Origin: Paenibacillus sp. OVF10
GTDB lineage: Bacteria > Bacillota > Bacilli > Paenibacillales > Paenibacillaceae
DNA: 64,000 nucleotides
Reading direction: 5' to 3'
Assembly: GCA_022836915.1 (NCBI GenBank)
Contig: CP094668.1
Coordinates: 3,100,001-3,164,000, forward strand
In this document: piece by piece, positions 1 to 10,387 of the stretch
How the letters are laid out: the number at the start of each line of letters is the position of its first letter
Position numbering within the stretch: position 1 is the first letter of the stretch
Notes under the pieces: model-generated
Databases searched by the model: none
What the model was told of the DNA's origin: nothing
What the model saw: the letters and a program-made list of their open reading frames with translations, nothing else
Position numbers and translations under genes: made by a program

Positions 1-1047
1 ATGATCCGATTTGAAGTCGAAGACACGGGGATTGGTATCTCGGAAGAAGATCAGAACCAGTTATTTCAACCCTACATGCAGACTGAACGAGGACGCTCAA
101 GTGAGTATGGAGGAACGGGCCTTGGATTATCGATCTGCAGGTCGCTCGTTACACTGATGGAAGGTCGGATTGGAGTAGACAGTCAGGAGGGTGAAGGATC
201 AACATTCTGGTTCGAACTTACACTTGGTAAGAAAGACGGTAACCAATCCGCTAATCAGTCTGTTGCTTCCGCTCAAGAGCATCAGGGGCAGGATATGGAT
301 GATGAAGCTCCTTCTGTATCTGTATTGCTGGCCGATGATAATGTCATCAACCGACAGCTTGTTATGTTACAGCTCAAGAAACTGGGAATAACCCAAGTGG
401 ACGCTGTAGTGAATGGGGAAGAGGCAATAGCTGCTTTTCTCAGCAAAAAATACAGTTTGATTCTCATGGACTATATGATGCCATTGATGGACGGTTTGGA
501 GGCAACACGCAAAATCCGCTCGATAGAAATGGATGAAATGCGCCATTCCACACCCATTATTGCAATGACAGGTAATGTCATGCAGGGAGAAAAAGACAAG
601 TGTATGGAAGCCGGGATGAATGACTTTATTGGCAAACCCTTCACGCTGGAAATTCTGAGTAAGATGATCGAGAAGTGGCAGCAATCCTCCGAACCGACAG
701 AGGTACTAAATATGAGCATCGTACATGAGATTGCGGAATTAAACACCGATGGCGATCGTACACTCCTTGGTATGTTGTTGGACATGTATCGTACCGAAAC
801 ACCTGGCAAGATTGAGGTGCTGCGCAGACATATTGTGTCCGGCGACCATGTTGCTGCAACCGAGGTAGCCCATGATCTGAAATCAGGGAGTCTGAGTCTG
901 GGGATTCGTTATCTATCAACTTTGTTTGCCCGGATAGAGCAGTTCGCGAAGGAAGGTCAATCACGGAAAGCAGAACCTTTGCTGGATGCTTTGTTACCCG
1001 CCTATCAAGCAGCATGTGCGTCACTGCAACGAGTAAGTAAAGATTGA
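1..1047 (+). CDS. Hybrid sensor histidine kinase, C-terminal part (HATPase - receiver - Hpt)
   Basis: This is the C-terminal 348 residues of a hybrid kinase; the sensor, HisKA domain and the start of the ATPase lie outside the window, so the ATG at base 1 is not taken as the start. Residues 1-76 carry the G1/G2 boxes of a HATPase_c domain (DTGIGIS, GGTGLGLSI). A receiver domain follows at about 106-228, with the probable phospho-acceptor Asp157 in LILMDYMMP and a conserved Lys in GKPF. A C-terminal Hpt domain carries His291 in HDLKSGS. The architecture implies a phosphorelay from His to Asp to Hpt-His, then to a separate response regulator that is not seen here. The final TGA lies 34 bases before the next gene. 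Signal and output are unknown. Confidence 0.9.
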   Translation: MIRFEVEDTGIGISEEDQNQLFQPYMQTERGRSSEYGGTGLGLSICRSLVTLMEGRIGVDSQEGEGSTFWFELTLGKKDGNQSANQSVASAQEHQGQDMDDEAPSVSVLLADDNVINRQLVMLQLKKLGITQVDAVVNGEEAIAAFLSKKYSLILMDYMMPLMDGLEATRKIRSIEMDEMRHSTPIIAMTGNVMQGEKDKCMEAGMNDFIGKPFTLEILSKMIEKWQQSSEPTEVLNMSIVHEIAELNTDGDRTLLGMLLDMYRTETPGKIEVLRRHIVSGDHVAATEVAHDLKSGSLSLGIRYLSTLFARIEQFAKEGQSRKAEPLLDALLPAYQAACASLQRVSKD

Positions 1048-1081
1048 ACATTCTAATAAGGAAAGAGGGTAGGACTCGTTC

Positions 1082-2058
1082 ATGTTATTTTACGTACTTG
1101 CAGCACTGGTACTGATCGTTCTTGCTCTTCTGTGCACAGGTGGGCTTTATTTTTTCAAAACCGCCATTCGCCGTACGCCAAAAACATTTTTGGTGGATAA
1201 TCCGAATCTGATGCCTGAACCGGACAATGAAATCATTAGCAGTGCTTCTGACCTGAAGTGGCTGGATGCTCAGCCTACAGAAGAGATATCTCTTCAATCA
1301 CATGATGGATTAAAACTGTATGGTACATGGCTCGGTTCCAATAAAGGGGCGGATCAGACGGTTATTCTGGCACATGGTTATTCGGGGAGAGGCAGAGAAA
1401 TGGCTGGTTTTGCCCGGTTTTATGCGGAAAAGCACGGTTATAACGTACTCATGCCAGATGATCGAGGTCATGGACAGAGTGAAGGTGATATCATCGGTTT
1501 TGGCTGGTTAGATCGGAAGGATTATGTCCAGTGGACCAACTGGGTGCTTGAAAAAGTGGGTACACAAGGGGAAATCATATTGCACGGCATATCCATGGGA
1601 GGAGCAACCGTACTGATGACAGGTGGTGAAGCCCTGCCGACTCAGGTTAAAGCGATTGTATCTGATTGTGCGTATACATCCGTGGAAGAAGAACTGACGT
1701 TCCAGTTAAAGCAATTATACAAGCTACCTGCATTTCCTTTTATACCTGTCACAAGTCTAATTTCCCGGTGGAAAGCAGGGTATTCCTTTAGAGAGGCTTC
1801 GGCACTCAAGCAGCTTGCCAGAGTTAACGTTCCCGTGCTGTTCATCCACGGTGAGGCTGATACATTTGTACCAACGGAAATGGTGTACAGGTTGTATGAA
1901 GCTTGCCCAACCAAAAGGAATTGCTGACCGTCCCCCGTGCGGGTCATGGCACAGCGTTTCAAGTTGATCGCACCGGATATGAGGCGGTACTGGAATCCTT
2001 TATGAAGAAAAATCTGTCGCCTTCGTGCTTCGTACCTGAAAGTGCAGAGGCCAAGTAA
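1082..2058 (+). CDS. Membrane-anchored alpha/beta hydrolase (one-base frame break)
   Basis: The predicted product is a 325-residue alpha/beta-hydrolase fold enzyme, probably an esterase or peptidase-like hydrolase of unknown substrate. An N-terminal hydrophobic segment (residues 2-25) should anchor it in the membrane. The oxyanion-side HGYSGRG, the nucleophile elbow GISMGG and the acid HGEADTFVP are in the first frame. The reading frame breaks near 1902; adding one base there (GCN-TTG) joins it to LLTVPRAGHG, which supplies the catalytic His, and the gene then ends at TAA 2056-2058. Because the triad is completed only across the break, I treat this as a sequencing deletion. It sits just downstream of the histidine kinase; a shared function is not evident. 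Confidence 0.8.
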
Positions 2059-2184
2059 AGCGATGACCTTGTGTATATAGGTATGCCAATAATTAAGGGG
2101 TGCGGCGTTTAATTGATTTTTTTGTGACAATCTGGGTATTAAGTAGAAGATGCAAATCATTTTCTAAGCGATGGGGGTGTCTTG

Positions 2185-2898
2185 ATGGGAAACGAACAAT
2201 TTGAGGCTGCGCGAAAAGCAGAGGCAGGTTATCATTCCAATTTCTATCAGAATAATGAATTATTCGCCTCCGGTACCTGGATGTCGAGGCCCATGCCTAT
2301 GGTGATGGATATGCTGGAACGTCTCCTTGTTCACAAGGAGGAATTGCGTGTCCTCGATCTGGGATGCGGAGTGGGAAGGCATACGATACCGATTGCACAG
2401 CGCCTTGCAAAAACGAACAGTGAAGTCATCGGTGTGGATTTGCTGGATGAGGCAGTAGACGGACTACGCAAGTATGCAAAAGAATATCAGGTTGATCATA
2501 TCGTACAGGCAGTGAAAGCAGATGTTGAACATTATGCTGTGGAGCCAAACTATTTTGATTATATCGCTGCTTGTTCTTGTCTGGAACATGTCTCAAATAA
2601 GCAAGCCTTCATGGAAGCGATATACCGATTACAGGTCGGAACTCGTACAGGGGGCATTCATTGTATTACGATGAGTACCAATGTGGAGGAAAAAGAAATC
2701 AATACAGGCAAGGAGATTAAACCATTAATTGAGCTGAACCTGCCCACAGCCGAGGCGATTGCTATACTGGAGGATGCCTACAAAGGCTGGAATATTCTGC
2801 TTCAGGAGCATATTACACAGACGATTGAAGAGGAAAAGTATGATGAACCGACACAATTTCGTTGTGAACTGCTTCGTTTCGCTGTGCAAAAACAATAA
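2185..2898 (+). CDS. Class I SAM-dependent methyltransferase
   Basis: The product is about 237 residues with a Rossmann-type methyltransferase fold. Motif I is VLDLGCGVGRH, followed by an acidic residue at the end of beta-2 (IGVDLLD) and a motif IV-like DYIAACSCLEHV. The substrate is not recognisable; the family includes metabolite and tellurite-resistance-type methyltransferases. The start at ATG 2185 follows GGGGGTG; the TTG one codon upstream is also in frame. The gene stands alone between the hydrolase and a sugar kinase on the same strand and is followed by a GC-rich hairpin. No membrane segment or signal peptide is visible, so it is probably cytoplasmic. Confidence 0.8.
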   Translation: MGNEQFEAARKAEAGYHSNFYQNNELFASGTWMSRPMPMVMDMLERLLVHKEELRVLDLGCGVGRHTIPIAQRLAKTNSEVIGVDLLDEAVDGLRKYAKEYQVDHIVQAVKADVEHYAVEPNYFDYIAACSCLEHVSNKQAFMEAIYRLQVGTRTGGIHCITMSTNVEEKEINTGKEIKPLIELNLPTAEAIAILEDAYKGWNILLQEHITQTIEEEKYDEPTQFRCELLRFAVQKQ

Positions 2899-2904
2899 AT
2901 TCTC

Positions 2905-2930
2905 TGCCGGGACCTGATAAAGCCCCGGCA
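2905..2930 (+). terminator. Weak intrinsic terminator-like hairpin
   Basis: TGCCGGG pairs with CCCGGCA around an 11-12-base loop just after the methyltransferase stop. The following run (CTCTTATTGTT) is only moderately T-rich, so termination may be partial. Confidence 0.45.
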
Positions 2931-2963
2931 CTCTTATTGTTCGCTTGGGAGGGAGAGTCAAGG

Positions 2964-3948
2964 ATGAATACATACGTGATTGGGATGGATGGAGGAGGTA
3001 GTCACACTCGTGTGGCTGTCGCCGATCAGAACGGAAAGCTTTTGTCATATGTGCAAAGGGAGGTTGCAATCGTTATCACGATATCCATGCCGAGCAAAAT
3101 GTGTTGGAAGGTATCGCTGAAGCCATAACTCAGGCTGGACTCCAATCAGATCAGATCGCTGCCATTCAGGCAGGAATGGCGGGTCTAAATCGGCCTGAAG
3201 ATACAGTTTGGGCGGAGGCATTGCTCGCTCTTACGGGGATTACAGGCAGGATCAGTGCGGTAAACGATACGCACATCGCCCATACAGCGGCCTTCGACGG
3301 TGAGCCAGGTATTGTCGCTATTGGAGGAACAGGATCTCTGATCCTTGGCAGAACCGAACAGGGAGCTTGGCTCCGCAATGATCAGTTCGGTCATTATGCG
3401 CCGACAGCAGCACGTTTCTTGGCTTACGACACGGTGCATTCCATCCTCGCGGAACGTTATGAGTTGCAGGATGAAGAATGGATTGAGCAGGTGTTGAAAT
3501 ATTGGAATGTTGCCTCAATTCGAGAGCTCGCTGCGCTGGGGATAGCCGGTTTTGCCGAAAATAAACAGGTGACCAATCGCAAATTTGGTCAGATGGCGTC
3601 TATGGTGACTGAAGCTGCTGCCCGGAATATTCCCCTCGCGGTTAGGGTATGTGACTCGGCTGCCGATACGGCTGTTGTGGGAATCCTCATGCTGGCATCC
3701 TGTTTTGAACATCCAACAGTGTCCATGACGCTTACCGGAAGTTGTCTGAGTTCACCATATATGGTGAAGGCTGTTCAGAAAGGGCTGGATGCTGCCTATA
3801 TGCGCGAAGGGAAAAAATTCAATACATAACCAGTAACTTGCCGGCAGTTGGGGGCGCACTGCTGGATGCCTATCATTTGGCGCAGATCAACGTATCGGAT
3901 AACATCTCAACTGTGCTTCAATCGGAGCTGAATCGGCACACGACTTGA
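2964..3948 (+). CDS. BadF/BadG-type sugar kinase, probable N-acetylglucosamine kinase (two frame breaks)
   Basis: The repaired product is about 328 residues, the normal size for the BadF/BadG/BcrA/BcrD ATPase family, whose Bacillota members commonly phosphorylate N-acetylglucosamine or N-acetylmuramic acid in cell-wall recycling. The N-terminus has the ATPase phosphate-1 motif GMDGGGSHT. The middle has NDTHIAHTAAF and the glycine-rich IVAIGGTGS, and the end has PAVGGALLDAY. The frame breaks at GGG 3058-3060 (one G short; repair restores QRGGCNRYHD) and at A6 3812-3817 (one A short; repair restores KKIQYITSNLPAV). Both are homopolymers. The start at ATG 2964 follows GGGAGAGTCAAGG. The exact sugar is inferred from the family only. 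Confidence 0.75.
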
Positions 3949-4011
3949 ACTTTTAGAGGCTAACGACTACAATACGATAACGGAAACAAGCAAGGTATAG
4001 GAGGAATCAAG

Positions 4012-4449
4012 GTGTTAATTAATCTGAAATCACGCATACAGGAGCCGGAAGTACAGGAACTGTTGTCCTACTCGGTCTTTCCTGATCCGGATCATCTGAA
4101 ACGTGCGTTAAAACAATATGTAGAGAATGACGAACTGTATCTGGCCGGTTACGAAGATGAGGGACAATTGATCGGTCTGATTGGATATGAGAAGACAGGA
4201 ACAAGTGAGGTTACCATTCATCATATCTCGGTTTTGCCTGAAAACCGCTTTAAAAATTATGGACGTGGTATGATCTCACAACTGTTGGCAACATACAATC
4301 CAGATAGACTGATTGCTGAGACCGAGCTGGAAGCCGTGGAGTTTTATCGGAATACGGGGTTTGTGGTATATAGTCTGGGTGAATTATACCCAGGTGTGGA
4401 GCGATTCCGTTGTGTGCTTGAAAAAGAGGAAGATACGGACGAAGAGTAG
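4012..4449 (+). CDS. GNAT family N-acetyltransferase
   Basis: This 145-residue cytoplasmic protein has the GNAT fold pattern. A central strand (LIGLIGYEK, then VTIHHISVLPENR) leads into the acetyl-CoA pyrophosphate-binding stretch FKNYGRGMISQL (R/Q-x-x-G-x-G/A type). After it come the acceptor-side strand LIAETE and helix AVEFYRNTGF, which is typical of the C-terminal GNAT motif B. The substrate cannot be read from the sequence. GTG 4012 is chosen because AGGAGGAATCAAG lies immediately upstream with good spacing. It is followed by a strong terminator, so it is probably the last gene of its transcription unit. Confidence 0.82.
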   Translation: MLINLKSRIQEPEVQELLSYSVFPDPDHLKRALKQYVENDELYLAGYEDEGQLIGLIGYEKTGTSEVTIHHISVLPENRFKNYGRGMISQLLATYNPDRLIAETELEAVEFYRNTGFVVYSLGELYPGVERFRCVLEKEEDTDEE

Positions 4450-4496
4450 CACAGAGGTATTTTATTACTTCAAGAAATATATGGATTATAATCATT

Positions 4497-4545
4497 ACAG
4501 GATGTTGGATTTGGCAATGAGCTGAGTCGGACGTCCTGTTTTTTT
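4497..4545 (+). terminator. Intrinsic terminator after the GNAT gene
   Basis: ACAGGATGT (4497-4505) pairs with ACGTCCTGT (4531-4539), nine pairs with one G-T, followed by a run of seven T. Confidence 0.75.
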
Positions 4546-4577
4546 GTCGTTTTCATCAAAAAAGCAGGAAAAAAGTA

Positions 4578-4607
4578 TTGCTTTAAGAGATTGTTTCATT
4601 ATAGAAT
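4578..4607 (+). promoter_or_regulatory. Candidate sigma-A promoter of the marR-mmpL unit
   Basis: A -35-like TTGCTT (4578-4583) is followed after 18 bases by TAGAAT (4602-4607); TATAGA two bases earlier is an alternative. It lies about 60 bases before the marR start. Confidence 0.45.
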
Positions 4608-4621
4608 AGTTTCACAGAAGA

Positions 4622-4642
4622 ATAGTTCGTTAAGTGAACTAT
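4622..4642 (+). promoter_or_regulatory. Inverted-repeat operator, probably for the MarR repressor
   Basis: ATAGTTC and GAACTAT form a perfect 7-bp inverted repeat separated by seven bases, just downstream of the candidate -10 box and before the marR ribosome binding site. Position and symmetry fit an autoregulatory MarR operator; the binding itself is inferred. Confidence 0.6.
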
Positions 4643-4668
4643 ATAGATTAGGGAAAGGAGAATGAAGA

Positions 4669-5127
4669 ATGAATACACCGGATGCGAAAAGTTTGGTGAA
4701 CCGCTATTTGGATGCTTCCTTTCTGGTCAATAAGCGGTTTGATACGCGGATACGTGAACAAGTGGGGCAGACCATAACGACCGATCAGTTCTGCGCACTT
4801 CGTCTGATTGAAGAGAAACCTTCCTGCACGCCCTCTGATCTGGCAGAGCTTCTGTGCATAGGCAAGAGCAGCATTACCGCTTTGGTCAACAAGCTGGTAG
4901 ATCGCGATCTGGTCCATCGTGCCGGAGATGAACGTGATCGCCGCGTTGTATATCTGACACTCACGGATACCGGACGACATGTATATAGGGAAACAGAACA
5001 GGAAATACAGCAGATTCTGGAGCCATATCTGGTTCATTTTAAACCGGAAGAAGTCCGAATTTTCATTGAATCTTTTGAGAAGCTTGCAGCTTTGTTAACG
5101 CATGAAGGAGGACAGGAGAACGAATGA
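4669..5127 (+). CDS. MarR family transcriptional regulator
   Basis: This is a 152-residue winged-helix regulator. The helix-turn-helix reads SDLAELLCIGKSSITALVNK and the wing DRDLVHRAGDERDRRVVYL contains the conserved D-x-R-x-x-x motif of MarR proteins. N- and C-terminal helices fit the dimerisation region. The start at ATG 4669 follows AAAGGAGAATGAAG. Its stop overlaps the start of the MMPL exporter (ATGA at 5124-5127), so the two are translationally coupled. The upstream inverted repeat suggests autorepression relieved by an unknown ligand, which would co-induce the exporter. This is a common MarR-exporter arrangement. Confidence 0.9.
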   Translation: MNTPDAKSLVNRYLDASFLVNKRFDTRIREQVGQTITTDQFCALRLIEEKPSCTPSDLAELLCIGKSSITALVNKLVDRDLVHRAGDERDRRVVYLTLTDTGRHVYRETEQEIQQILEPYLVHFKPEEVRIFIESFEKLAALLTHEGGQENE

Positions 5128-8100
5128 GAGCGATACTAAAAGCAAGATGGTGGTTAATGGGGCTATGGGTTGTTGTAGCTGCCGTGTTGATGTTTACTGC
5201 CCCTAACATGAGTGAACTGATTCGGGAAAAGGGACAGTTTTCGGTTCCGGAAGGGTACTCTTCCACCCAGGCAGCAGCAATTTTGAATGAAGCTGCAGCA
5301 CAAAAGGAGAGCAGCAAGGCAGCCAGATCGCTCTTGTATTTTATAATCCGGAAGGTCTGGGTACCACCGGAAAACAAGAGGCAGAGAAGGCCGTTAAGCA
5401 ATTGGAGGCCGACAAGGAGAAGCTGGGCATTCTGTCCATTCTGGAACCTTTCTCTCAGCCTGAATTGTCCGAGAAGATGATCTCGGCTGATGGCAAAACG
5501 ATTCTAACATCGCTATCCATTGATCAGGGAGATCGTACGGTCAAGGAAATGCGGGAAGACCTGAATGAAGCATTGAAGTCCGTCAATGTGGAGCACTACA
5601 TAACCGGTAAAGGTCTGATTGATGAAGACACCATTGAAAGTTCACAAGAGGGGCTTAAGAAATCGGAATATATTACCGTTGTCTTTATTTTACTTATTCT
5701 GTTCCTGGTCTTCCGTTCGTTTGTAGCTCCGTTTGTCCCACTGCTGACGGTGGGGATCAGTTACATTGTATCGCAACAGATTGTTGCATTCCTGGTGGAT
5801 GGGCTCGACTTCCCGATATCCACGTTTACACAGATCTTTATGGTCGCCGTCATGTTTGGGATTGGTACGGATTACTGCATCCTGCTGATCAGTCGGTTCA
5901 AGGAAGAACTGGCTCATCATGAAAATACGTGGGATGCCATCATTGCGACCTATCGTACTGCCGGTAAAACGGTACTCTTCTCAGCACTTGCCGTGCTGGT
6001 TGGATTCATTGCGATTGGCTTTGCCCAGTTTATGTTGTACCGCTCTGCGGTTGCCGTAGCTGTAGGTATTGCTGTGATGATGCTCGCCTTGGTGACCATC
6101 GTACCATTCTTCATGGCGGTGCTGGGCAAGAAGTTATTCTGGCCGTCGAAGGGTTCACTTGAACATGCGGAGAGCAAGATCTATGGTGCAGCTGGTCGCT
6201 TTTCACTTAAACGTCCATGGGCTGCGTTACTCATCGTTGCAGCTGTCTGTGTGCCTCTTCTGGCAACCTACGATGGCAAACTTTCGTTCAATAGTCTCGA
6301 TGAGATTGGTGAGAAATATGATTCCGTAAAAGCATTCAACATTATCTCTGACAGCTTTGGTCCGGGTGAATCACTGCCGGGTCAGATCGTCATCCAGAAC
6401 GATGAAGCGATGGATAATGCGAAGTATATGGCCGTTGCCGAGAAAATTAGCCGGGAAGTAGAGAAAGTAGTCGGAGTCTCTGGTGTCCGCAGTATGACAC
6501 GACCTACGGGTGATGAGATTAAAGATTTTGAAGTTACACAGCAAGTCGGAACATTATCGGATGGACTGGGTGAAGGCAAGACGGGTCTGGACAAAATCCG
6601 TGATGGCCTGAGTGAAGCCAGCAGTCAGCTAAGTAAAAATGAACCACAATTAAAAGAAGCTGCTGATGGAGCAGGTGAACTTACCAAAGGGACCGCCCAG
6701 CTGCAATCGGGTATCACGCAACTCAGTCAGGGACTTGGGCAGATTGAAAAAGGCATTCGAGATGGTTCCGCAGGTGCGGGTGATCTGAAAGCCGGACTTC
6801 AGCAAGCCAAAACGAGCGCAGATCAACTTGCGCAGGCGAACAATCAGTTGCTTGAAGCCTATCGTCAGGCGGGAGCAGGGGTCGCTGCATTGGGGGATGG
6901 AACCCGCGAACTGGAACAACAGCTGAACGGGGTTTCAACAGCTCTAACGAGTCTGTCCCAATCCTTCACAGCACTTGAAGAGCGTTATCCTGAATTACAG
7001 CAGGATGCTGATTACCAGCGTATCAAAGGTACAATTGGTGAAACAGGTTCTGGCACAGCGCAGCTTGCTCAAGGTTTGGGTCAGATTAAGACCAAACTTG
7101 GGGAAGCCGCTGCTGGAATTAATCAGGCCAATGAAGGGTTTGCCTCCGCAGCAGCCGGACAAAAGGCGCTTGCCGATGGCCTGGGTCAAATTGTAACAGG
7201 AATCGGTCAGTTGCAATCTGGTCTCAAACAGGCTGCGGATGGTCAGGGCAAAGTGATTAGCGAAATTCCTTCCATTCAGGATGGACTTGGCCAGCTTCAG
7301 GGTGGTCAGGAGAAAATTCAGCAAGGCTTCTCGGATCTGAGTGGTCAACTGACACAACTGACAGATGGCTTGAATCAAAGTGTCGATGGTATTAAACAGG
7401 TGTCCGGGGACTGGATTCAGCGCAGGGCTACCTGACGCAATTGCAAAATTCACCAGATTCCGATTTGGCAGGCTGGTACGTTCCTGAAGAAGCACTGAAC
7501 AGCAAAGACTTCACACAAGTATTTGATACGTATCTGTCTCAAGATCGGAAGACGATGACGATTGATGTTATTTTCGCCGAAAATCCATACGGAACAGAAG
7601 CCATTGATCGTGTTCCTGACATTGAGGCGGCTGTACATCGTGCGGTACAAGGCAGTACGCTTGAAAAAGCAGACATCGCCGTAGGTGGCGTTACGAGTAC
7701 ATTTGCAGATCTGCAGGAGATCTCGAATAACGACTATACACGTACTGTAATGCTGATGCTGGCGGGTACATTCATTATTCTGGTCGTGCTGCTTCGCTCG
7801 GTCATTATGCCATTGTATCTGATCGTTTCCTTATTACTGGCTTATTTCACATCGATGGCGTTAACCGAAGTGATCTTTGTTAATATCCTCGGATTTGCAG
7901 GCATCAGCTGGGTTACTCCGTTCTTCGGATTTGTCATGCTGATTGCACTTGGTGTGGATTATAGCATCTTCCTGATGGACCGTTTCAATGAGAACAAAGG
8001 TATGAAAGTACAGGATGCCATGTTATACGCGATGAAGAACATGGGAACCGTCATTTTATCTGCAGCGGTCATTCTGAGCGGTACATTTGCTGCCATGTAT

Positions 8101-8289
8101 CCATCCGGTGTTCTCTCGATGATGCAGATTGCCACAGTAGTCCTTAGCGGACTGATCTTGTACTCTCTGCTGTTCCTGCCATTCTTCGTCCCAGTGATGG
8201 TGAAGATGTTTGGCCGGGCCAACTGGTGGCCGTTCCCGAACAAGGAACAATCAGATTCCGTTGATTCGGATCGGACCATAGGCATGTAA
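5124..8289 (+). CDS. MMPL/RND family exporter with two membrane modules (two frame breaks)
   Basis: The repaired protein is about 1,055 residues, resembling the YdfJ/YdgH-type MMPL exporters of Bacillota that move drugs or lipids using the proton gradient. An N-terminal membrane helix is followed by a first porter loop and a first membrane module (YITVVFILLILFLVFRSFV and helices containing GTDYCILLISRF). A long periplasm-equivalent region, roughly residues 470-770, is rich in tandem LGQI..G..QL..G coiled-coil-like repeats. The second membrane module has the matching GVDYSIFLMDRF motif. Frame breaks occur near 5330 and at G4 7406-7409 (one G short; repair gives VSGGLDSAQGYL). The start overlaps the marR stop. 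The substrate is unknown. Confidence 0.85.
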
Positions 8290-8307
8290 TGCATTGCAAT
8301 GGATTAG

Positions 8308-8344
8308 GCTCTGCCGCGTTATGCGGCAGGGCTTTTTCTTTTTA
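8308..8344 (+). terminator. Intrinsic terminator after the MMPL exporter
   Basis: A 10-bp stem GCTCTGCCGC / GCGGCAGGGC (one T-G pair) with a five-base loop is followed by TTTTTCTTTTT. Confidence 0.85.
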
Positions 8345-8486
8345 CCTCTACAGGAAAACTACAATCTTATGCAAAAGAAAGGTGCATGCCTAAGGACACC
8401 ATCCCGCGCCTTGTCTTGCCACTCATCATAAGATATAGAGCAGTTCATTATGGTTCAGAGAAATCACAGCAGAGAGGGGCGACGGG

Positions 8487-9112
8487 ATGGTATATCGATA
8501 TGTGGCTATAGGCGATTCATTAACGGTAGGTACAGGAGCGTTGCTGGGCACCGGCTTTGTTCCTTTATATCGGCGAATGGCAGAAATGAATGTTCGTACG
8601 TTTGTATCCATGGAAAATATGGGCGTAAATGGACTGACGTCGGGGAAATGTTGCAGATGATCTCTTCGCATCCCCGAGTACGGCAATCGCTGCGTGAAGC
8701 GGATATCATTACCATATCCATTGGCGGGAATGATCTGATTCGTACGTTCAAAGCAAGTAATGGCATTCCAAATGCCAGCAAAATGACACAGGTACTCGGA
8801 GAAACCCGCAGTAATGTATCCCAGATCATGCGGCACATTCGGCAGTTAAAGCGCAACAATGAGTATATGGTCCGATCCATCGGATTGTACAACCCGTACC
8901 CACAAGCGACGGAAGCTGCGTACTGGGTTCGCCAATATAATTCGTTTCTGAATGGAGCGGGATCAGGAAACTATGCGTGTGCTCAGGTATATGACAGGTT
9001 TGAAGGTCGTGAACGTGAACTGTTGTTCTGGGACAGAGTACATCCCAATGCAAGAGGATATCGTGTCATTGCAGAGCAGCTTAATCGGACTGGATACTAT
9101 CCATTCTCTTGA
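8487..9112 (+). CDS. SGNH/GDSL-type lipase-esterase (one frame break)
   Basis: The repaired product is about 208 residues. Starting at ATG 8487 gives MVYRYVAIGDSLTVGTG, the block I motif with the nucleophilic Ser. Block II-like GVNGLTS, block III GGNDLI and block V DRVHPNARGY (Asp and His of the triad) follow. The 5' part and the rest are in different frames: G4 at 8642-8645 is one G short, and adding it restores TSGEMLQMISSHP. There is no clear signal peptide, so an intracellular or leaderless location is likely. The substrate is unknown; the family hydrolyses acyl or acetyl esters. Confidence 0.8.
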
Positions 9113-9204
9113 TAGATCCGGAACTGAACTAGACCGAGCGATGGACTTCCTTTAAGATAAATAGAAGACAGTTCCATTTTGTGAGATAAAGGGGTTAATT
9201 TTAG

Positions 9205-10266
9205 GTGCAAAACATCGATTCCGGTTCCCTCCATCCTTCAGAGCAGCAGCGTATTTCCGAAGTGTTGGCTTTATATGGTTTCACATCGGACTGGAAAGGA
9301 GAGCGTGGAAAGGGTGGGATGAATAATTCTACTTACATGCTCCATGTAGACGGGACTAATTACGTCATGAGACAATATGAAACACATAATGATCCGATGA
9401 AAATCGCCTTTGAACACGAGGTGCTGGCAGCCCTCCAACGTTCGAACTTTAAGCTTGATACACCTTCACCTGTAAGGCTGTTATCTGGTGAGGGAGGTAC
9501 ATTCCTTCCAGTAAAAGAACCCCTCACAGGTCATACCAAAATCGTGACTCTGTTTCGTTATAGGGAAGGCGTCAATCCCATCTGGCTTACACCAGATCAA
9601 TTGATGGGGCTCGGTAAAGCGGCGGGGGCCCTGTCTTCTGTTATGGCTACGTTGGATATACCACTTGAACCTGTATACCCACCGTACTATCGAATTCAGG
9701 ATGCGTATCCGCTCTGTTCACCAGAACGATTATTACAGCTATGCACATCGCCGCCGGAGCAATTGGCCGCATGTGCGAATGAGCTGAAGCAACTGAGAGA
9801 TGAGCTGCCAGATCTGTTTGAAGCCCTGCGGGGAATGGAACATCTGCCGCATCAATTGGTTCATGGGGACGTGAATGCCTCGAATGTTTTGGTAGATCAG
9901 CAGGATGGTGAAATCTGTGCCATTTTGGATTTTGAATTTGCGACATGGGATTTGCGGGTAATGGAGCTGGCTGTTCCGATGTCTGACCTCCTTACCATGG
10001 ACAAGAGTGAAGATTGGATGTGGCAGGCTCAGGAGGGACTGGTCAAGGGATTTCGGGAACAGGTCAGCCTGGAACCGGAAGAGTTGCTGGCCATACCTCG
10101 ATTGATTTTGCTGCGTAGTCTGGATGTGGTCATGCATTTCATCAATCGGATGTTCGAGGGTACAGATGAGCCGGAAGTGGCTGTGGATCAGATTGTGAAG
10201 CTCAAACAGCGGATTGACTGGATGCGTCTTCATGAAGAACAACTGCGTGAGATATTGGTATATTAA
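9205..10266 (+). CDS. Aminoglycoside-phosphotransferase/homoserine-kinase-like kinase
   Basis: This 353-residue protein has the APH-type kinase fold. The N-lobe contains a glycine-rich region (GERGKGGMNNSTYML) and a VMRQY strand with the ATP-contacting region. The catalytic loop is LVHGDVNASNVLV (Brenner motif) and the metal-binding motif is ILDFEFAT. It also resembles the homoserine kinase type II-like and choline-kinase-like relatives common in Paenibacillus, so aminoglycoside resistance should not be assumed. GTG 9205 is chosen, with AAAGGGG about 12 bases upstream. It is a single gene ended by a bidirectional terminator shared with the convergent TPR gene. Confidence 0.8.
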   Translation: MQNIDSGSLHPSEQQRISEVLALYGFTSDWKGERGKGGMNNSTYMLHVDGTNYVMRQYETHNDPMKIAFEHEVLAALQRSNFKLDTPSPVRLLSGEGGTFLPVKEPLTGHTKIVTLFRYREGVNPIWLTPDQLMGLGKAAGALSSVMATLDIPLEPVYPPYYRIQDAYPLCSPERLLQLCTSPPEQLAACANELKQLRDELPDLFEALRGMEHLPHQLVHGDVNASNVLVDQQDGEICAILDFEFATWDLRVMELAVPMSDLLTMDKSEDWMWQAQEGLVKGFREQVSLEPEELLAIPRLILLRSLDVVMHFINRMFEGTDEPEVAVDQIVKLKQRIDWMRLHEEQLREILVY

Positions 10267-10282
10267 TATCGCTGTTATGAAT

Positions 10283-10333
10283 AAAGTGCACTGTTTCTGC
10301 TCATACGAGGGCAGAGATCAGTGCACTTTTATT
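10283..10333. terminator. Bidirectional terminator between convergent genes
   Basis: AAAGTGCACTG and CAGTGCACTTT are perfect inverted arms enclosing a small TCTGC/GCAGA hairpin. T-rich sequence follows on the plus strand (TTTTATT) and on the minus strand (TTTAT). Confidence 0.8.
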
Positions 10334-10387
10334 GGTTAGAAAAGTGATATATGAAGATTACAGTATATAGCGGATGACATTACGACA

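Noticed and set aside
9205..10266. Calling the APH-like kinase an aminoglycoside resistance gene
   Set aside because: The fold motif is shared with many metabolic kinases and no resistance context or mobile element is present.
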